DNA of 64,000 nucleotides from Brevundimonas sp. NIBR10 (GTDB taxonomy: Bacteria > Pseudomonadota > Alphaproteobacteria > Caulobacterales > Caulobacteraceae): positions 310,001 through 374,000 of the forward strand of contig NZ_CP115464.1 in the NCBI RefSeq assembly GCF_027912515.1. The letters are read 5' to 3'. The notes beneath the pieces are model-generated. The model did no database searches. It had not been told where the DNA came from and saw only the letters and a list, made by a program, of their open reading frames with translations. Both the position numbers and the translations under genes were made by a program. Shown one piece after another: positions 1-8,812 of this stretch; positions within the stretch are counted from its first letter, which is position 1; every line of letters starts with the position of its first letter.

Positions 1-464
1 GCGCGGAGCATCCATGGTTCAACATCGGGATGCATCGTGTGAGCGACACCGCTGATCGGTCACTCTTGATCAGCGACCCACAGCCCGGTCGGGCCGGCGT
101 CACGACCGTTTACCGGCTGGATCTGATGCCCAGTCCGCTCGTATCCAATGGCCATGTGTTTGACGCCGTGGGTCAGAAGGTCGAGGTCGACTGCCGCGCG
201 CGGACCCTGGGCGCGAGCCACATCCTGCTGATGATGTCGGGCGACGACCCGTTTCAGTCTCCGCGCCCGTTCGAGATCGTGTCGGACAGCGGCCCGCTGG
301 AAGTCTCGATGGCCGCGCCCGCCGCTGAGACTTGGCCGGCTGTGGTCGTCGAAGCCGCCTGTGATCCCGAGGCCTTCCGCAAGCCCGAACCCGCCTCCAG
401 CTGGGGTATAGCCCTCGGCTCTGCGCGCATAGCGTGGGCTTTGGACGGTGCGATCGGACAGTAG
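1..464 (+). CDS. Unrecognised protein, C-terminal part (5' end outside window)
   Basis: The reading frame is open from the window edge to TAG at 462-464, and an ATG at 30 need not be the true start because the frame continues upstream of it. About 154 residues are visible: a soluble, mixed beta-type sequence with two cysteines and no membrane segment. I do not recognise a family. It runs tail to tail with the desulfhydrase-like gene, 1 bp between stop codons. Frame use is GC3-rich like its neighbours, which supports coding. Confidence 0.55.
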   Translation, partial: AEHPWFNIGMHRVSDTADRSLLISDPQPGRAGVTTVYRLDLMPSPLVSNGHVFDAVGQKVEVDCRARTLGASHILLMMSGDDPFQSPRPFEIVSDSGPLEVSMAAPAAETWPAVVVEAACDPEAFRKPEPASSWGIALGSARIAWALDGAIGQ

Positions 465-465
465 A

Positions 466-1464
466 TTAAAGCTGCGGACCGATTTCTGAGCCATAGCCGA
501 ACAGGCCCTGGGCCCCGCCGGTGTGCAGGAAGACGACGGTCTCGTTCTCGAAACGGCCGGCGCGGGCCAGGGCGATCAGACCCTTCATCGCCTTGCCGGT
601 GTAGACGGGGTCCAGCACGATGGCGTCGGTGCGCGCCGCCAGCACCAGGGCGTCGATCACCGCCTGATCGACCAGGCCGTAGCCCTCGCCGACATAGTCG
701 CAGTCGGCGACGACCATGTCATCGGTCACCGCATCGGGGCGGCCCAGCAGGGCTGCGGTTTCGCGCGCCAGCTTGAGGACGTTCGCCTCCTGCTTTTCCT
801 TCGGTGCCCGGACGCCGATGCCCAGCACCGGGATGTCGGCCCCCATGACGGCCAGACCGGCCACCAGTCCGGCGTGGGTTCCGGCACTGCCGGTCGCGGT
901 CACGATCCGGTCGATCGGCATGTCCAGTTCATCGGCCTGGACCACGATCTCGCGCGCGCAATCGACATAGCCCAGGGCACCGATGGCGTTCGATCCGCCG
1001 CCGGGGATCACATAGGGCTTCCCGCCGCGCTTCCTGACATCGGCGGCCGTGGTTTCGAGCTCGGCGACCATGTCGGACCCGCCCGGCACGCGCCGGATCG
1101 TGGCCCCGAACAGCCGGTCCATCAGGACGTTGCCGTTCCAGACATAGTCCTCGGCCTTCGACCCCGTCCGTTCCTCCAGGATGATCTCGCAATTCAGGCC
1201 GTGGGCCGCGGCGGCCGCGGCCGTCTGGCGCACGTGGTTGGACTGGACCGCGCCCTGGGTCACGAGGGTGTCGACACCCTCGACCATGGCCTGACCCAGC
1301 AGGAACTCCAGCTTCCGGGTCTTGTTGCCGCCCCCGGCCAGGCCGGTGCAGTCGTCGCGCTTGATCCAGAGCTCTACGCCCAGCGCCTCGGACAGACGCG
1401 GCAGAGGCTCCAGCGGGGTCGGCAGATGAGCCAGGCGGACGCGGGGAAAGCGGGCGAGATGCAT
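466..1464 (-). CDS. PLP-dependent D-cysteine desulfhydrase / ACC deaminase family enzyme
   Basis: Predicted 332-residue cytosolic fold-type II PLP enzyme. The motif GGGNKTRKLEF (residues 44-54) carries the PLP Schiff-base lysine, K48, followed by VQSNH, the serine/asparagine pocket of this family, and a glycine-rich phosphate loop (TGSAGTHAG). The family converts D-cysteine to pyruvate, sulfide and ammonia, or opens 1-aminocyclopropane-1-carboxylate; the sequence alone does not separate the two, and outside plants' root associates desulfhydrase activity is more usual. I chose the ATG at 1464 because MHLARFPRVRLAHLPTPLE is the typical N-terminus; the frame extends upstream without similarity. 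It stands alone between oppositely oriented or unrelated genes. Confidence 0.85.
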   Translation of the reverse strand: MHLARFPRVRLAHLPTPLEPLPRLSEALGVELWIKRDDCTGLAGGGNKTRKLEFLLGQAMVEGVDTLVTQGAVQSNHVRQTAAAAAAHGLNCEIILEERTGSKAEDYVWNGNVLMDRLFGATIRRVPGGSDMVAELETTAADVRKRGGKPYVIPGGGSNAIGALGYVDCAREIVVQADELDMPIDRIVTATGSAGTHAGLVAGLAVMGADIPVLGIGVRAPKEKQEANVLKLARETAALLGRPDAVTDDMVVADCDYVGEGYGLVDQAVIDALVLAARTDAIVLDPVYTGKAMKGLIALARAGRFENETVVFLHTGGAQGLFGYGSEIGPQL

Positions 1465-1525
1465 GGGGGACGCTCCGGGTCGGGGCCCCGTGCTTAGCCC
1501 GTCAGGAGGGCGGCGCGAAGGCCTT

Positions 1526-1939
1526 TCAGGCGCTGCCCTTGGCCGTAAGCGCGTCACGCAGCAGTTCCACGACCCGGGCCGCGGACGGCGCATTCTCGGC
1601 CATCAGATCGGTCAGGGCCCGACCGGTCGCGGGCTCGATCCGGGGGCTGGCCATGCTCCATCCGGCGAAGGTTCGGGCCTCGATCGGATAGCGGTCGAGC
1701 AGTTTCAGATCGCGATGACGGGGATCGCTTTCAAGCCGACGCAGCAGGGCATCCAGCCTTTCGCCCTGACCCTCGACGACCTGGACATATCTCTCCTCGT
1801 GCGCCGCCAGGGCACCGGTCAGGCCGTCCCGATCATTGTTGCGCTGCGACTCCGCCAGGATGGTCGCCAGGTTGAGCAGCGATCCCGTCGAGCCCGTGGC
1901 ACGGCTTTCGTAGACGAGGCGTTCGAGGCGGTGGGGCAT
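1526..1939 (-). CDS. BLUF-domain blue-light photoreceptor, single domain
   Basis: A 137-residue protein made almost entirely of one BLUF domain, which binds FAD and senses blue light by rearranging a Tyr-Gln hydrogen-bond network. Visible hallmarks: RLVYESRA with Tyr10, the NN pair at 34-35, YVQVVEG with Gln53, the DPRHRDLKLL strand, and W94/M96 near the flavin. No effector domain (EAL, GGDEF, cyclase) is fused; about 35 C-terminal residues form the helical cap typical of short BLUF proteins such as PixD. The output partner is therefore unknown and would act in trans. It lies upstream of, and divergent from, the thioesterase gene; about 200 bp of relatively AT-rich sequence separates them and probably holds both promoters. 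Confidence 0.88.
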   Translation of the reverse strand: MPHRLERLVYESRATGSTGSLLNLATILAESQRNNDRDGLTGALAAHEERYVQVVEGQGERLDALLRRLESDPRHRDLKLLDRYPIEARTFAGWSMASPRIEPATGRALTDLMAENAPSAARVVELLRDALTAKGSA

Positions 1940-2138
1940 GGACTCACTCGGACTGAACAGAAACGGAAATTACTGGCGGCGAGACTAGACCTCGCAAATA
2001 GCTGTTTCCAAGAGGAAAAATGCAGGGTGTCCAGTCTGTACGGCGGCTGACACGGGCGCAAATCCTAGCGCTTGAAGGCGCGAGGTGACGTTGGACCCGT
2101 TTCGCCGCTAGCGTGGCCGCAGACCCACGGAGCCCGCC

Positions 2139-2570
2139 ATGACGCTGGAACGCACACGCCGCGCCGACTATCGCCGCTTCGAGCCGATCGAGACGCGGTG
2201 GTCGGACAACGACGTCTATGGCCACGTCAACAACGTCGTCTACTACGCCTGGTTCGACACGGCGGTGAACCGGATGCTGATCGCCGAGGGGTTGCTGGAT
2301 ATCCAGGGCGGCGACGAAAGCATCGGCCTCGTGGTCGAGACGGGCTGTCGGTATTTCGCCTCGACCGCCTTTCCCGACGCGATCACGGCCGGGATCCGGG
2401 TGGCCAAGCTGGGCACCTGCAGCGTCCGCTACGAGATAGGCCTGTTCCGGGGTGACGAGGACGAGGCGGCGGCGGTCGGCTTCTTCGTCCACGTCTATGT
2501 GGATCGCGAGACGCGGAGGCCCAAGGCGCTGGGGGAGGCAATGCGTGCCTTCCTAACTCGCCTGACCTAG
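2139..2570 (+). CDS. Hotdog-fold acyl-CoA thioesterase (4HBT/FadM-like)
   Basis: 143-residue protein with the single-hotdog thioesterase signature: ETRWSDNDVYGHVNN, holding the catalytic Asp and the conserved HVNN, then VYYAWFDTAVNRML. This family hydrolyses acyl-CoA or aroyl-CoA thioesters in the cytosol; substrate is not predictable. Start at ATG 2139 follows a GGAG about 8 nt upstream. The TAG stop overlaps by 4 bp the stop of the convergent small membrane-protein gene. Confidence 0.85.
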   Translation: MTLERTRRADYRRFEPIETRWSDNDVYGHVNNVVYYAWFDTAVNRMLIAEGLLDIQGGDESIGLVVETGCRYFASTAFPDAITAGIRVAKLGTCSVRYEIGLFRGDEDEAAAVGFFVHVYVDRETRRPKALGEAMRAFLTRLT

Positions 2571-2767
2571 TCGTCCAGATAGCCGATCAGGGTCAGCGCC
2601 CCGACGGCCGTCAGCACGCCCAGAGCGAAGGCCGCGACGATGGAGCCGGTGGCGACGGCGGTGGAGACGTTGATGGGCCTGGCCTCGTACCATTCGACGA
2701 TGTCGGCCTCATCGAGGTCGTCGTCGGCGTAGTTGTCGGCTTCGGAGGCGTAATCGGGTGCGGACAT
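2567..2767 (-). CDS. Small single-pass membrane protein, function unknown
   Basis: 66 residues. The first half is very acidic (EADNYADDDLDEADIVEWYE), the second holds one strong membrane helix (about residues 36-63). Translation is supported by an AAGGGAAG ribosome-binding site 6-8 nt before ATG 2767. The upstream side abuts the 195-bp inverted-repeat element. I do not recognise a family; orientation N-in or N-out cannot be told. The 4-bp stop overlap with the thioesterase gene suggests no shared terminator. Confidence 0.6.
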   Translation of the reverse strand: MSAPDYASEADNYADDDLDEADIVEWYEARPINVSTAVATGSIVAAFALGVLTAVGALTLIGYLDD

Positions 2768-2785
2768 CGTTTCTTCCCTTCGGGA

Positions 2786-2980
2786 GGCGCTACCGCTCGC
2801 GACGCGGTCGCTCGCTGCTTGAGCGCCCTTTGCGGTAGTGTGGTCGTCCTCGCTTAATCCACGTCAGGCTTGGCGGTTCCGCAAAGGTGACAGGCGCACG
2901 GCCATCGGCTAGACGCGCTGCCTGATCCAAACACGGAACGCGCTCAAGCAGCGAGCGACCGCGTCGCGAGCGATAGCGCC
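2786..2980. mobile_element. MITE-like element with 41-bp terminal inverted repeats
   Basis: The arms 2786-2826 and 2940-2980 are inverted copies matching at 40 of 41 positions. Just inside lies a second inverted pair, CCTTTGCGG at 2827-2835 and CCGCAAAGG at 2879-2887. A third copy of the 41-mer occurs at 33383-33423. There is no gene in the 113-bp core and no convincing target-site duplication. The structure fits a non-autonomous mobile or palindromic repeat family; movement is an inference. The right end stops 14 bp before yebC, so the element contains or displaces the yebC promoter. Confidence 0.6.
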
Positions 2981-2994
2981 CTAAAGAGACAAGC

Positions 2995-3765
2995 ATGGCC
3001 GGTCATTCCAAATTCAAGAACATCATGCACCGCAAGGGACGCGCCGACGCGGTGCGGTCCAAGCTGTTCTCCAAACTGTCGCGCGACATCACCGTGGCGG
3101 CCAAGTCGGGGATGCCCGATCCGGCCCTGAACCCGCGCCTGCGCCTGGCCGTCAACAACGCCAAGGCCGAGAGCCTGCCCAAGGACGTGATCCAGCGCGC
3201 CATCAACAAGGCGGCCGGCGGCGACGTCGATACGATGGAAGAGGTCCGCTACGAGGGGCGTGGCCCCGGCGGCGTGGGCATCATCGTCGAGGCCCTGACC
3301 GACAACCGGAACCGCGCCAACTCCAACATCGGCACGGCCTTTAAGAAGAACGGCGGGGCATTGGGCGAGATGAACTCGGTCGCCTTCATGTGGGACAAGG
3401 TCGGCCAGATCATCTACCGCGCCGAAGCGGGCACCGAGGACGCCGTGATGGAGGCCGCCATCGAGGCCGGCGCCCAGGACGTCGAGAGCGATCTGGTCAA
3501 GCCCGACATCTATGAGGACGCGCCAGGCCACACCATCTGGACCGCCTTCGAGGACCTGAACGAGGTCGCCGAGGCCATGTCCAAGATCCTGGGCGACGCC
3601 AAGTCCACCGCCATCGTGTGGAAGCCCCAGTCGGAGGTGCCGATCACGGGCGAGCACGTCACGACCCTGATGAAGCTGCTGGACGCCCTGGACGCCGAGG
3701 ACGACGTGCAGAACGTCTATTCCAACGAAAGCATCTCGGACGAGGACCTGGCCAAGCTGGGCTGA
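2995..3765 (+). CDS. yebC: YebC/PmpR-family protein
   Basis: 256 residues, close to the usual 245-250. The signature N-terminus [19 protein letters not shown] is intact (family: MAGHSKWANIKHRK), followed by [18 protein letters not shown] and the usual three-domain layout. YebC-family members have been described as DNA-binding regulators and, for some, as factors that help ribosomes translate proline-rich stretches; which applies here is not shown by sequence. Its upstream region is taken up by the inverted-repeat element. In many genomes yebC lies next to ruvC/ruvAB, but here it is followed by a TPR gene. Confidence 0.93.
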   Translation: MAGHSKFKNIMHRKGRADAVRSKLFSKLSRDITVAAKSGMPDPALNPRLRLAVNNAKAESLPKDVIQRAINKAAGGDVDTMEEVRYEGRGPGGVGIIVEALTDNRNRANSNIGTAFKKNGGALGEMNSVAFMWDKVGQIIYRAEAGTEDAVMEAAIEAGAQDVESDLVKPDIYEDAPGHTIWTAFEDLNEVAEAMSKILGDAKSTAIVWKPQSEVPITGEHVTTLMKLLDALDAEDDVQNVYSNESISDEDLAKLG

Positions 3766-3817
3766 CGTCAGGTCCCGTGGGCTGGTGGCGGCCGGCGGTT
3801 CGGCGCAGGCTGCGACG

Positions 3818-5233
3818 ATGACAACGTCGCACTGCTGGGCCGCCGGCCTCCTGCTGGTCACCACCCTCGCCCTCGGATCGCCTGCCCTCGGCCAGACGGA
3901 GCAGCAGCGTTCCGGCTTCGACGTGGCGGCGGCGCTGGACCTCAGTGAGGAGCAGCTCTCCTGGATGGCGGCGGTGGACGAGCTGGGACCGAACCATCCG
4001 GTGAGCCTGGACCGTGAGGCGATCTTCGCCATGACCCTTAGCGACGCGGGGGACTTCGACACGGCGATGTTTCGCTGGAGACGGCTGGTGGGGGTGTTCT
4101 CAAAGCCGGCGACCGCGCCGCAAGACCCCCGCATGCTGACCCTGGCGCGCATCTTCCTGGCCGAGGCGATGCTGAAGCTGGGCGACAGGGTTCGGGGCGA
4201 GCCCCTGGCCCAGGCCGCTTACGAGGAGTCGGTGCGGATGTTCGGCGTCTCGGACCAGCGGTATACCGACCGTATCCGGGGGGCGCTCACCGAACAGGCC
4301 CTGAGGGTTGGAGATTTCGACGCGGCGGCGCGATGGCTTGTCGAGACCGTGGAAGCCGAGATCGCGGATACCGGCCCGAGCGATCGCACAGCCGGCTTTG
4401 GCGGCTCGGCCGCCGACATATTGATCGAGGCGAACAGGCCCGCAGATGCGCGCGCCATCCTGATCCGTAGCGCGGGACCGGAGGGCGGGCCCTATACGGA
4501 GGCCAACCGGCTGAAACTCCTGGAGCTTCAAGAGGACTGGGAGTCTCTTGAGTCGGCAGCGGCCGCCTATTCCGCGAAACGCCGCCAGGACGCAACGCCT
4601 GCCGCGATTTCCGACGCCCAGTCGGCGGATCTGGCGCGAGTTAACGCCATGATCCATCTGGCCCGGCGCGGACGACCGGCAGACTACGCGACGGCGGTGA
4701 CGGTGCTGGATCGGGTCCGCACGGAGCAGGAGGCCGACCCGACGAAATCGGGTCTGACCGGCACACTGACACATCAGGCCGATGTTTACGCCCTATGGCC
4801 GGGACACCAGGACCTGGATCGCGCCGTTGAGGTCTGGACGGCCATCGTCGATCTCAGAAGAAACACATTGGGCGACAACGCTCGACTGACCTGGTCGGCG
4901 CGACTGGGTCAGGCGATCGCGCTCAAGAACGCCGGCCGTGCGGACATGGCGGAACGCGTCTTTCGGACCGTGCTGGGGGCTCCGCGCGATCTGACCACCG
5001 CCGAGGATCGAATGTACGCGTCAATCGGCGTCTCGATCCTGCGCGCCGACGCCGGGGATCCGCCAGGGGCCTATGCGGTCCTGAGGTCTGCAGGTCGCGA
5101 CTATCTCGACTACGTCCGCCAACCTGCGCAAAGGCGGGAGGCGCGATCCTCGCTTGACGGGTTCAACGAGGTCTATCGCGCTCAGGTCAGTGCGGCCTGG
5201 GGATATTCCGGTCGTCTTGCGAAGGCAGGATGA
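3818..5233 (+). CDS. Secreted TPR-rich protein, copy 1 of 3
   Basis: 471 residues from ATG 3818, chosen because it gives a clean signal peptide (MTTSHCWAAGLLLVTTLALG, cleavage near ALGQ); a GTG at 3785 would bury it. The mature part is helical, with alanine-rich 34-residue-like repeats (for example TLARIFLAEAMLKLGDRVRGEPLAQAA kept short here as a TPR pattern), as in the repeat region of CHAT-associated TPR proteins, but with no CHAT or other enzymatic domain. The C-terminus (AQVSAAWGYS) matches in pattern those of the genes at 5322 and 7343, so the three are paralogues. Likely periplasmic; role unknown, perhaps scaffolding. Confidence 0.7.
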   Translation: MTTSHCWAAGLLLVTTLALGSPALGQTEQQRSGFDVAAALDLSEEQLSWMAAVDELGPNHPVSLDREAIFAMTLSDAGDFDTAMFRWRRLVGVFSKPATAPQDPRMLTLARIFLAEAMLKLGDRVRGEPLAQAAYEESVRMFGVSDQRYTDRIRGALTEQALRVGDFDAAARWLVETVEAEIADTGPSDRTAGFGGSAADILIEANRPADARAILIRSAGPEGGPYTEANRLKLLELQEDWESLESAAAAYSAKRRQDATPAAISDAQSADLARVNAMIHLARRGRPADYATAVTVLDRVRTEQEADPTKSGLTGTLTHQADVYALWPGHQDLDRAVEVWTAIVDLRRNTLGDNARLTWSARLGQAIALKNAGRADMAERVFRTVLGAPRDLTTAEDRMYASIGVSILRADAGDPPGAYAVLRSAGRDYLDYVRQPAQRREARSSLDGFNEVYRAQVSAAWGYSGRLAKAG

Positions 5234-5321
5234 GCAGAGGCCTTCCGGGCAGGAACGGCCGGTCCGGAGACGTCAGGTCCGGTCGGTTGATCGGCTGATC
5301 CGGCGGAGGCATGACTGCGGC

Positions 5322-6734
5322 ATGCGCGCCCTGCCGGCCCTGATCGTTCTGCTGTCCGCCGGGACGCTAATCCCATCCGGCGCCCTTGCGGCCACTCAGG
5401 CCGTCGCGCCCGCCGAAACCCCCGCCCTGATGGCGGCGCGCCGGCTGTACGCCAAGGCCTTGAAAGAACCGCAGGGCGAACAGGGGACGGCGGCGATCAA
5501 CGCCCGTTGGACCCTGGCCACCCAGTTGGTCGAGAACAGCCTGTTCGCAGAGGGTGAGGCCGAGTTTCGCGGCCTTGAGGCGATCCTGCTGCCGAGACTC
5601 GGCGCGGATGACCGCAACCTGATCGCGATCCAGTCCCAGATCGCCAACGCCCGACTGGGACAGGAAAAGTGGGCGGAAGCGGCCGAGATCGCCCTGCCGG
5701 CCTATGAGCGTGCTCTGGCCCTGTATGGCCCAGACCACGCCACCACCCACGACCTGCGCATGGCGATGGCCAGCAGCCTGGCCAATCTGGAACGCTACGC
5801 CGAAAGCGAACCCTATGCCCGGGCCGGGTTCGACTATCTGAGGCGCACGGGCGGCGATCAGGACGCGGCCGACATCGCGGCCACACTGGCCCTGATCTAC
5901 GATCGTCTGGACCGGCCCGACGAGGCCCGGGCGGTCATGCGGCTCGTCGAGGGCGACGACCCCATACGTCGGCTGTTCAACGACGCCGAGCGAACCGAGG
6001 ATCCGGCCGACGAGGCCCGGGCCTGGCAACGGGTTCTCGACGCCCTGCCGGCCGACGACGCGCGACGGACCGATGTGGAGGTCAAACTGGCCTTCGCCCT
6101 GGCCATGTCGGGCAGTGCGGAGGATCCCGGACCCGCGCGAGAAGCCGTCGCCCGCGCACGGACCCTGCTGGCTCATGCCGAGGCAAACGGGCTGACGGAA
6201 CTCAGGGACCAGGCAAACCAGATCCTGGCCCTGGGGCTGGCGCTTCTCGATGATGAGGATGCCGCCGCAGGAGAACAGGCCCGGGCGATCGCCCTGGAGC
6301 GTCTGGAGACCGCACGGCGTACTATGGGCGACAACCACAAGAGCACGATCGACGCCCGTCTCTACTACGCCATGATGGCCAGTCTGCAGCTTCCACCGGA
6401 GATCGTCCTGGCGGAGCTCGATATTGTGGATGCCTGGATCGAGGCCAACCCCGGGGCCTTCGACGCCCAGACGGTCGCCTTCGCCGCGATGGCGCGCGCA
6501 GCCGTCCTGGGTGAGAAGAAGGATCTCGGTGGTGCCTATCGCGCCATGGCGCGCGCGACCGGGGCGATGCAGAGCGTCGCACTGGAGCGGATCGACCACA
6601 GCCGCAGAGCCTACCTCGACCACTGGGGGCGACTGTTCCAGGTCCAGGTCAAATGGGCGTGGCGGTATTCCGACGCTCTGGACGGCGGGCCCGTCGCGTC
6701 TGCAACCGGAACCCCGACGGCACAGGCGGATTAA
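5322..6734 (+). CDS. Secreted TPR-rich protein, copy 2 of 3
   Basis: 470 residues from ATG 5322, where MRALPALIVLLSAGTLI gives a signal peptide ending near GALA. GGAGG lies 12 nt upstream. The body contains several TPR-like repeats typical of kinesin-light-chain-type TPRs (ALYGPDHATTHDLRMAMAS; TMGDNHKSTIDARLYYAM). The C-terminal QVQVKWAWRYSDAL resembles the same region of copy 1. It starts 88 bp after copy 1; the 12-mer GACGTCAGGTCC is found just before both genes (3764 and 5269). Expected periplasmic. No catalytic domain seen. Confidence 0.7.
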   Translation: MRALPALIVLLSAGTLIPSGALAATQAVAPAETPALMAARRLYAKALKEPQGEQGTAAINARWTLATQLVENSLFAEGEAEFRGLEAILLPRLGADDRNLIAIQSQIANARLGQEKWAEAAEIALPAYERALALYGPDHATTHDLRMAMASSLANLERYAESEPYARAGFDYLRRTGGDQDAADIAATLALIYDRLDRPDEARAVMRLVEGDDPIRRLFNDAERTEDPADEARAWQRVLDALPADDARRTDVEVKLAFALAMSGSAEDPGPAREAVARARTLLAHAEANGLTELRDQANQILALGLALLDDEDAAAGEQARAIALERLETARRTMGDNHKSTIDARLYYAMMASLQLPPEIVLAELDIVDAWIEANPGAFDAQTVAFAAMARAAVLGEKKDLGGAYRAMARATGAMQSVALERIDHSRRAYLDHWGRLFQVQVKWAWRYSDALDGGPVASATGTPTAQAD

Positions 6735-6770
6735 GGCAGGCCCGATACCGCCAAGCCTGGACCCCGCCCC

Positions 6771-7289
6771 ATGGATATCACCCAGCTGATCCTCGACGAC
6801 CACGCCGAACAGCGCCGCCTGTTCGCCATTCTGGAACAGATCGACGCGACGGATGTGGACGCCCTGACCAAGGTCTGGGGCCGGCTGTCGGCGTTTCTGG
6901 ACGTCCATGCCGAGGCCGAGGAACGGTTCTTCTATCCTGAACTGCTGAAGCGCGGCGAAGGCGCCAACGACGCCGAGGACGGCACGGTCGAGGGCGAGAC
7001 CGAGGACGCCATCGAGGACCACAACAAGCTGCGCGACGCGGTCGCCGCCGCCAACCGTCTGCCGGTCGGATCCGGTGCCTGGATCGAGGCCGTGGGCAAG
7101 GCCAATGTCGTCAACTCAAAACATATGGGCGAGGAGGAACGTCAGGGGCTGACCGACTTCCGCCGCCGCGCACCGATCGCCGTGCGCCATGAGCTGGCCG
7201 TCAAGTTCGCCGCCTTCGAGGCCGATCACCTGCTCGGGATCAAGCCGGTCAACAAGGACCCCGAGGCCTATATCGAAAAGCACGGCTGA
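6771..7289 (+). CDS. Hemerythrin HHE-domain protein
   Basis: 172 residues, cytosolic. The four-helix di-iron ligand set is visible: H11 (DDHAEQR), H46 and E50 (DVHAEAEERFFYP), H84 (EDHNKLRDA), H118 and E122 (SKHMGEEER). Such proteins bind oxygen, sense redox state or store iron; the sequence does not distinguish these. It sits 36 bp after TPR copy 2 and 53 bp before TPR copy 3, so it may be co-transcribed with them or may be an insertion into a tandem TPR array. No signal peptide, unlike the neighbours. Confidence 0.88.
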   Translation: MDITQLILDDHAEQRRLFAILEQIDATDVDALTKVWGRLSAFLDVHAEAEERFFYPELLKRGEGANDAEDGTVEGETEDAIEDHNKLRDAVAAANRLPVGSGAWIEAVGKANVVNSKHMGEEERQGLTDFRRRAPIAVRHELAVKFAAFEADHLLGIKPVNKDPEAYIEKHG

Positions 7290-7342
7290 TCCGGATCAGA
7301 TTTCGACAGTGCCCATACGGCCTCGCCGTTGTATCCGACATC

Positions 7343-8788
7343 ATGGGTACGAGCGGCATGAGACGAGCGGGGCGGTCGGCGATCGCCGCACTATTGGCCG
7401 CAACCGTGGCGGTTGTCCCACCGGCGCTGCCGGCACCGGCGGCGGCTCAGCAGACACCGACGGGGGCTTCAGCCGGACCCGTACGCATCCGGACCTATCT
7501 CAACCAGTCGGCAGTCGCACCCCGTCCGCCCGCCGATGACGGCGGTGCCAACGCGATTCTGGCCCGGGCCCAGAACGATATGGCGGCAGGCCGAAACGCA
7601 GAGGCCGAGGCCGGGTTTCGCCGGTCATTGGACATCCTGAAAACCCGGCCCTCCACCCCGTCGGATCAGGTCGAGGCGGTGACGAGCATGCTGGCCTTCT
7701 TGCTGGCCTCGACCGGACGGACAGCGGAGGCAGAGGCGTTGGCGCGGCCGATCGACCTCGGTGGCCTGCCGCCCGCCCATGCCGCGCGCCAGCGCGCCAG
7801 CTTCGTCCTGGCCATCGCCGCTGCCACCCAGGGGCGGTACCTGGAGGCGGCCGAACGGCTGAAGGGACTGGTCGACATGGCCCTGGCCGGCGACGATCGG
7901 GAAACGGCGGGTCAGGTGTCGGTCATGCTGGCGGCGGCATACCGGACCTTGGGCCGAAACCAGGACGCCATCGACGCCATGGCCGTGGCCACCCTGCCCA
8001 CCGGGCCGATGACCGACCTCGCACGGCTGCGCCAGGCGGCGGACAGCGGCGACACGGACGCGGCCATCGCCGCCGCCGACGCCCTGATCGCCTTGCCGCG
8101 TCGCCAGGATCTCCCAGACAGTCTGCGCGCCTATGCCCTGGCCGAGCGGGCCAGGATGCTGACGCGACGGGCCCGGCAAGGGTCCGGGCCGGGGGCGTCG
8201 CCCGATCTCGCCGAGGCCGAACGATCCTTGCGCTCAGCCCTCGCTGCCGGGCTGGCCGCCGACACGCCCTTGATGAACGTCAGCCTCCAGGAGGCGCTGG
8301 GGATGACCCTGTTGGCGGGCGCAGGCGAAAGCCCGACATCGGCCTCGACCCTGGAGGGCCTCGACCTGCTGAAGACGGTGGCCGAACGGCGCGAGCAGTT
8401 GCTGGGGATCGACAACCCGGCGGCGGTGGGCTCGCGGGTCGACTATGCGGTCTGGCTCTCGGTGGCGAACCAGGGAGATCAGGCCCTGAAGATCATGGAC
8501 GCCATGGCCGCAAGGGCCGACGCGGCACCCGGTTTGATGTCTCGCGAACGTCGCGGCATCCTCGACGTGTCGCGTGCCTCGATCATGATGAGGGATCTGA
8601 GGCTGGGCGACAGCTATCTGACGCTGCGCGCCGCGGGGCTCAATCTGCAGGCCTATGCGCTTGCACCCGAACGCCGCGACGATGCGCGCGAGACCCTGGC
8701 CGGCCAGTCCAGCATATACCGGACGCAGGTACTGTTGGGCTTTCTGACGGCACGAGAGCTGGCCTCCCAATCGGCCCGGAAACGCTGA
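7343..8788 (+). CDS. Secreted TPR-rich protein, copy 3 of 3
   Basis: 481 residues from ATG 7343; ATG 7358 (MRRAGRSAIAALLAAT) is an equally good start. The signal peptide ends near APAAAQ, followed by a Pro/Ala-rich linker to about residue 65 and then helical repeats (NAEAEAGFRRSLDILK, GRTAEAEALARPI, ASTLEGLDLLKTVAERRE). The C-terminus SSIYRTQVLLGFL corresponds to VYRAQVSAAWGY of copy 1. Predicted periplasmic scaffold-type protein of unknown partner. Divergence among the three copies is large, indicating an old duplication. Confidence 0.7.
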   Translation: MGTSGMRRAGRSAIAALLAATVAVVPPALPAPAAAQQTPTGASAGPVRIRTYLNQSAVAPRPPADDGGANAILARAQNDMAAGRNAEAEAGFRRSLDILKTRPSTPSDQVEAVTSMLAFLLASTGRTAEAEALARPIDLGGLPPAHAARQRASFVLAIAAATQGRYLEAAERLKGLVDMALAGDDRETAGQVSVMLAAAYRTLGRNQDAIDAMAVATLPTGPMTDLARLRQAADSGDTDAAIAAADALIALPRRQDLPDSLRAYALAERARMLTRRARQGSGPGASPDLAEAERSLRSALAAGLAADTPLMNVSLQEALGMTLLAGAGESPTSASTLEGLDLLKTVAERREQLLGIDNPAAVGSRVDYAVWLSVANQGDQALKIMDAMAARADAAPGLMSRERRGILDVSRASIMMRDLRLGDSYLTLRAAGLNLQAYALAPERRDDARETLAGQSSIYRTQVLLGFLTARELASQSARKR

Positions 8789-8812
8789 AGTCGCACCACA
8801 GATCGGTTCGGC

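Noticed and set aside
2790..2996. Short minus-strand frame across the MITE-like element
   Set aside because: Consists of the inverted repeat itself; no similarity or translation signal.
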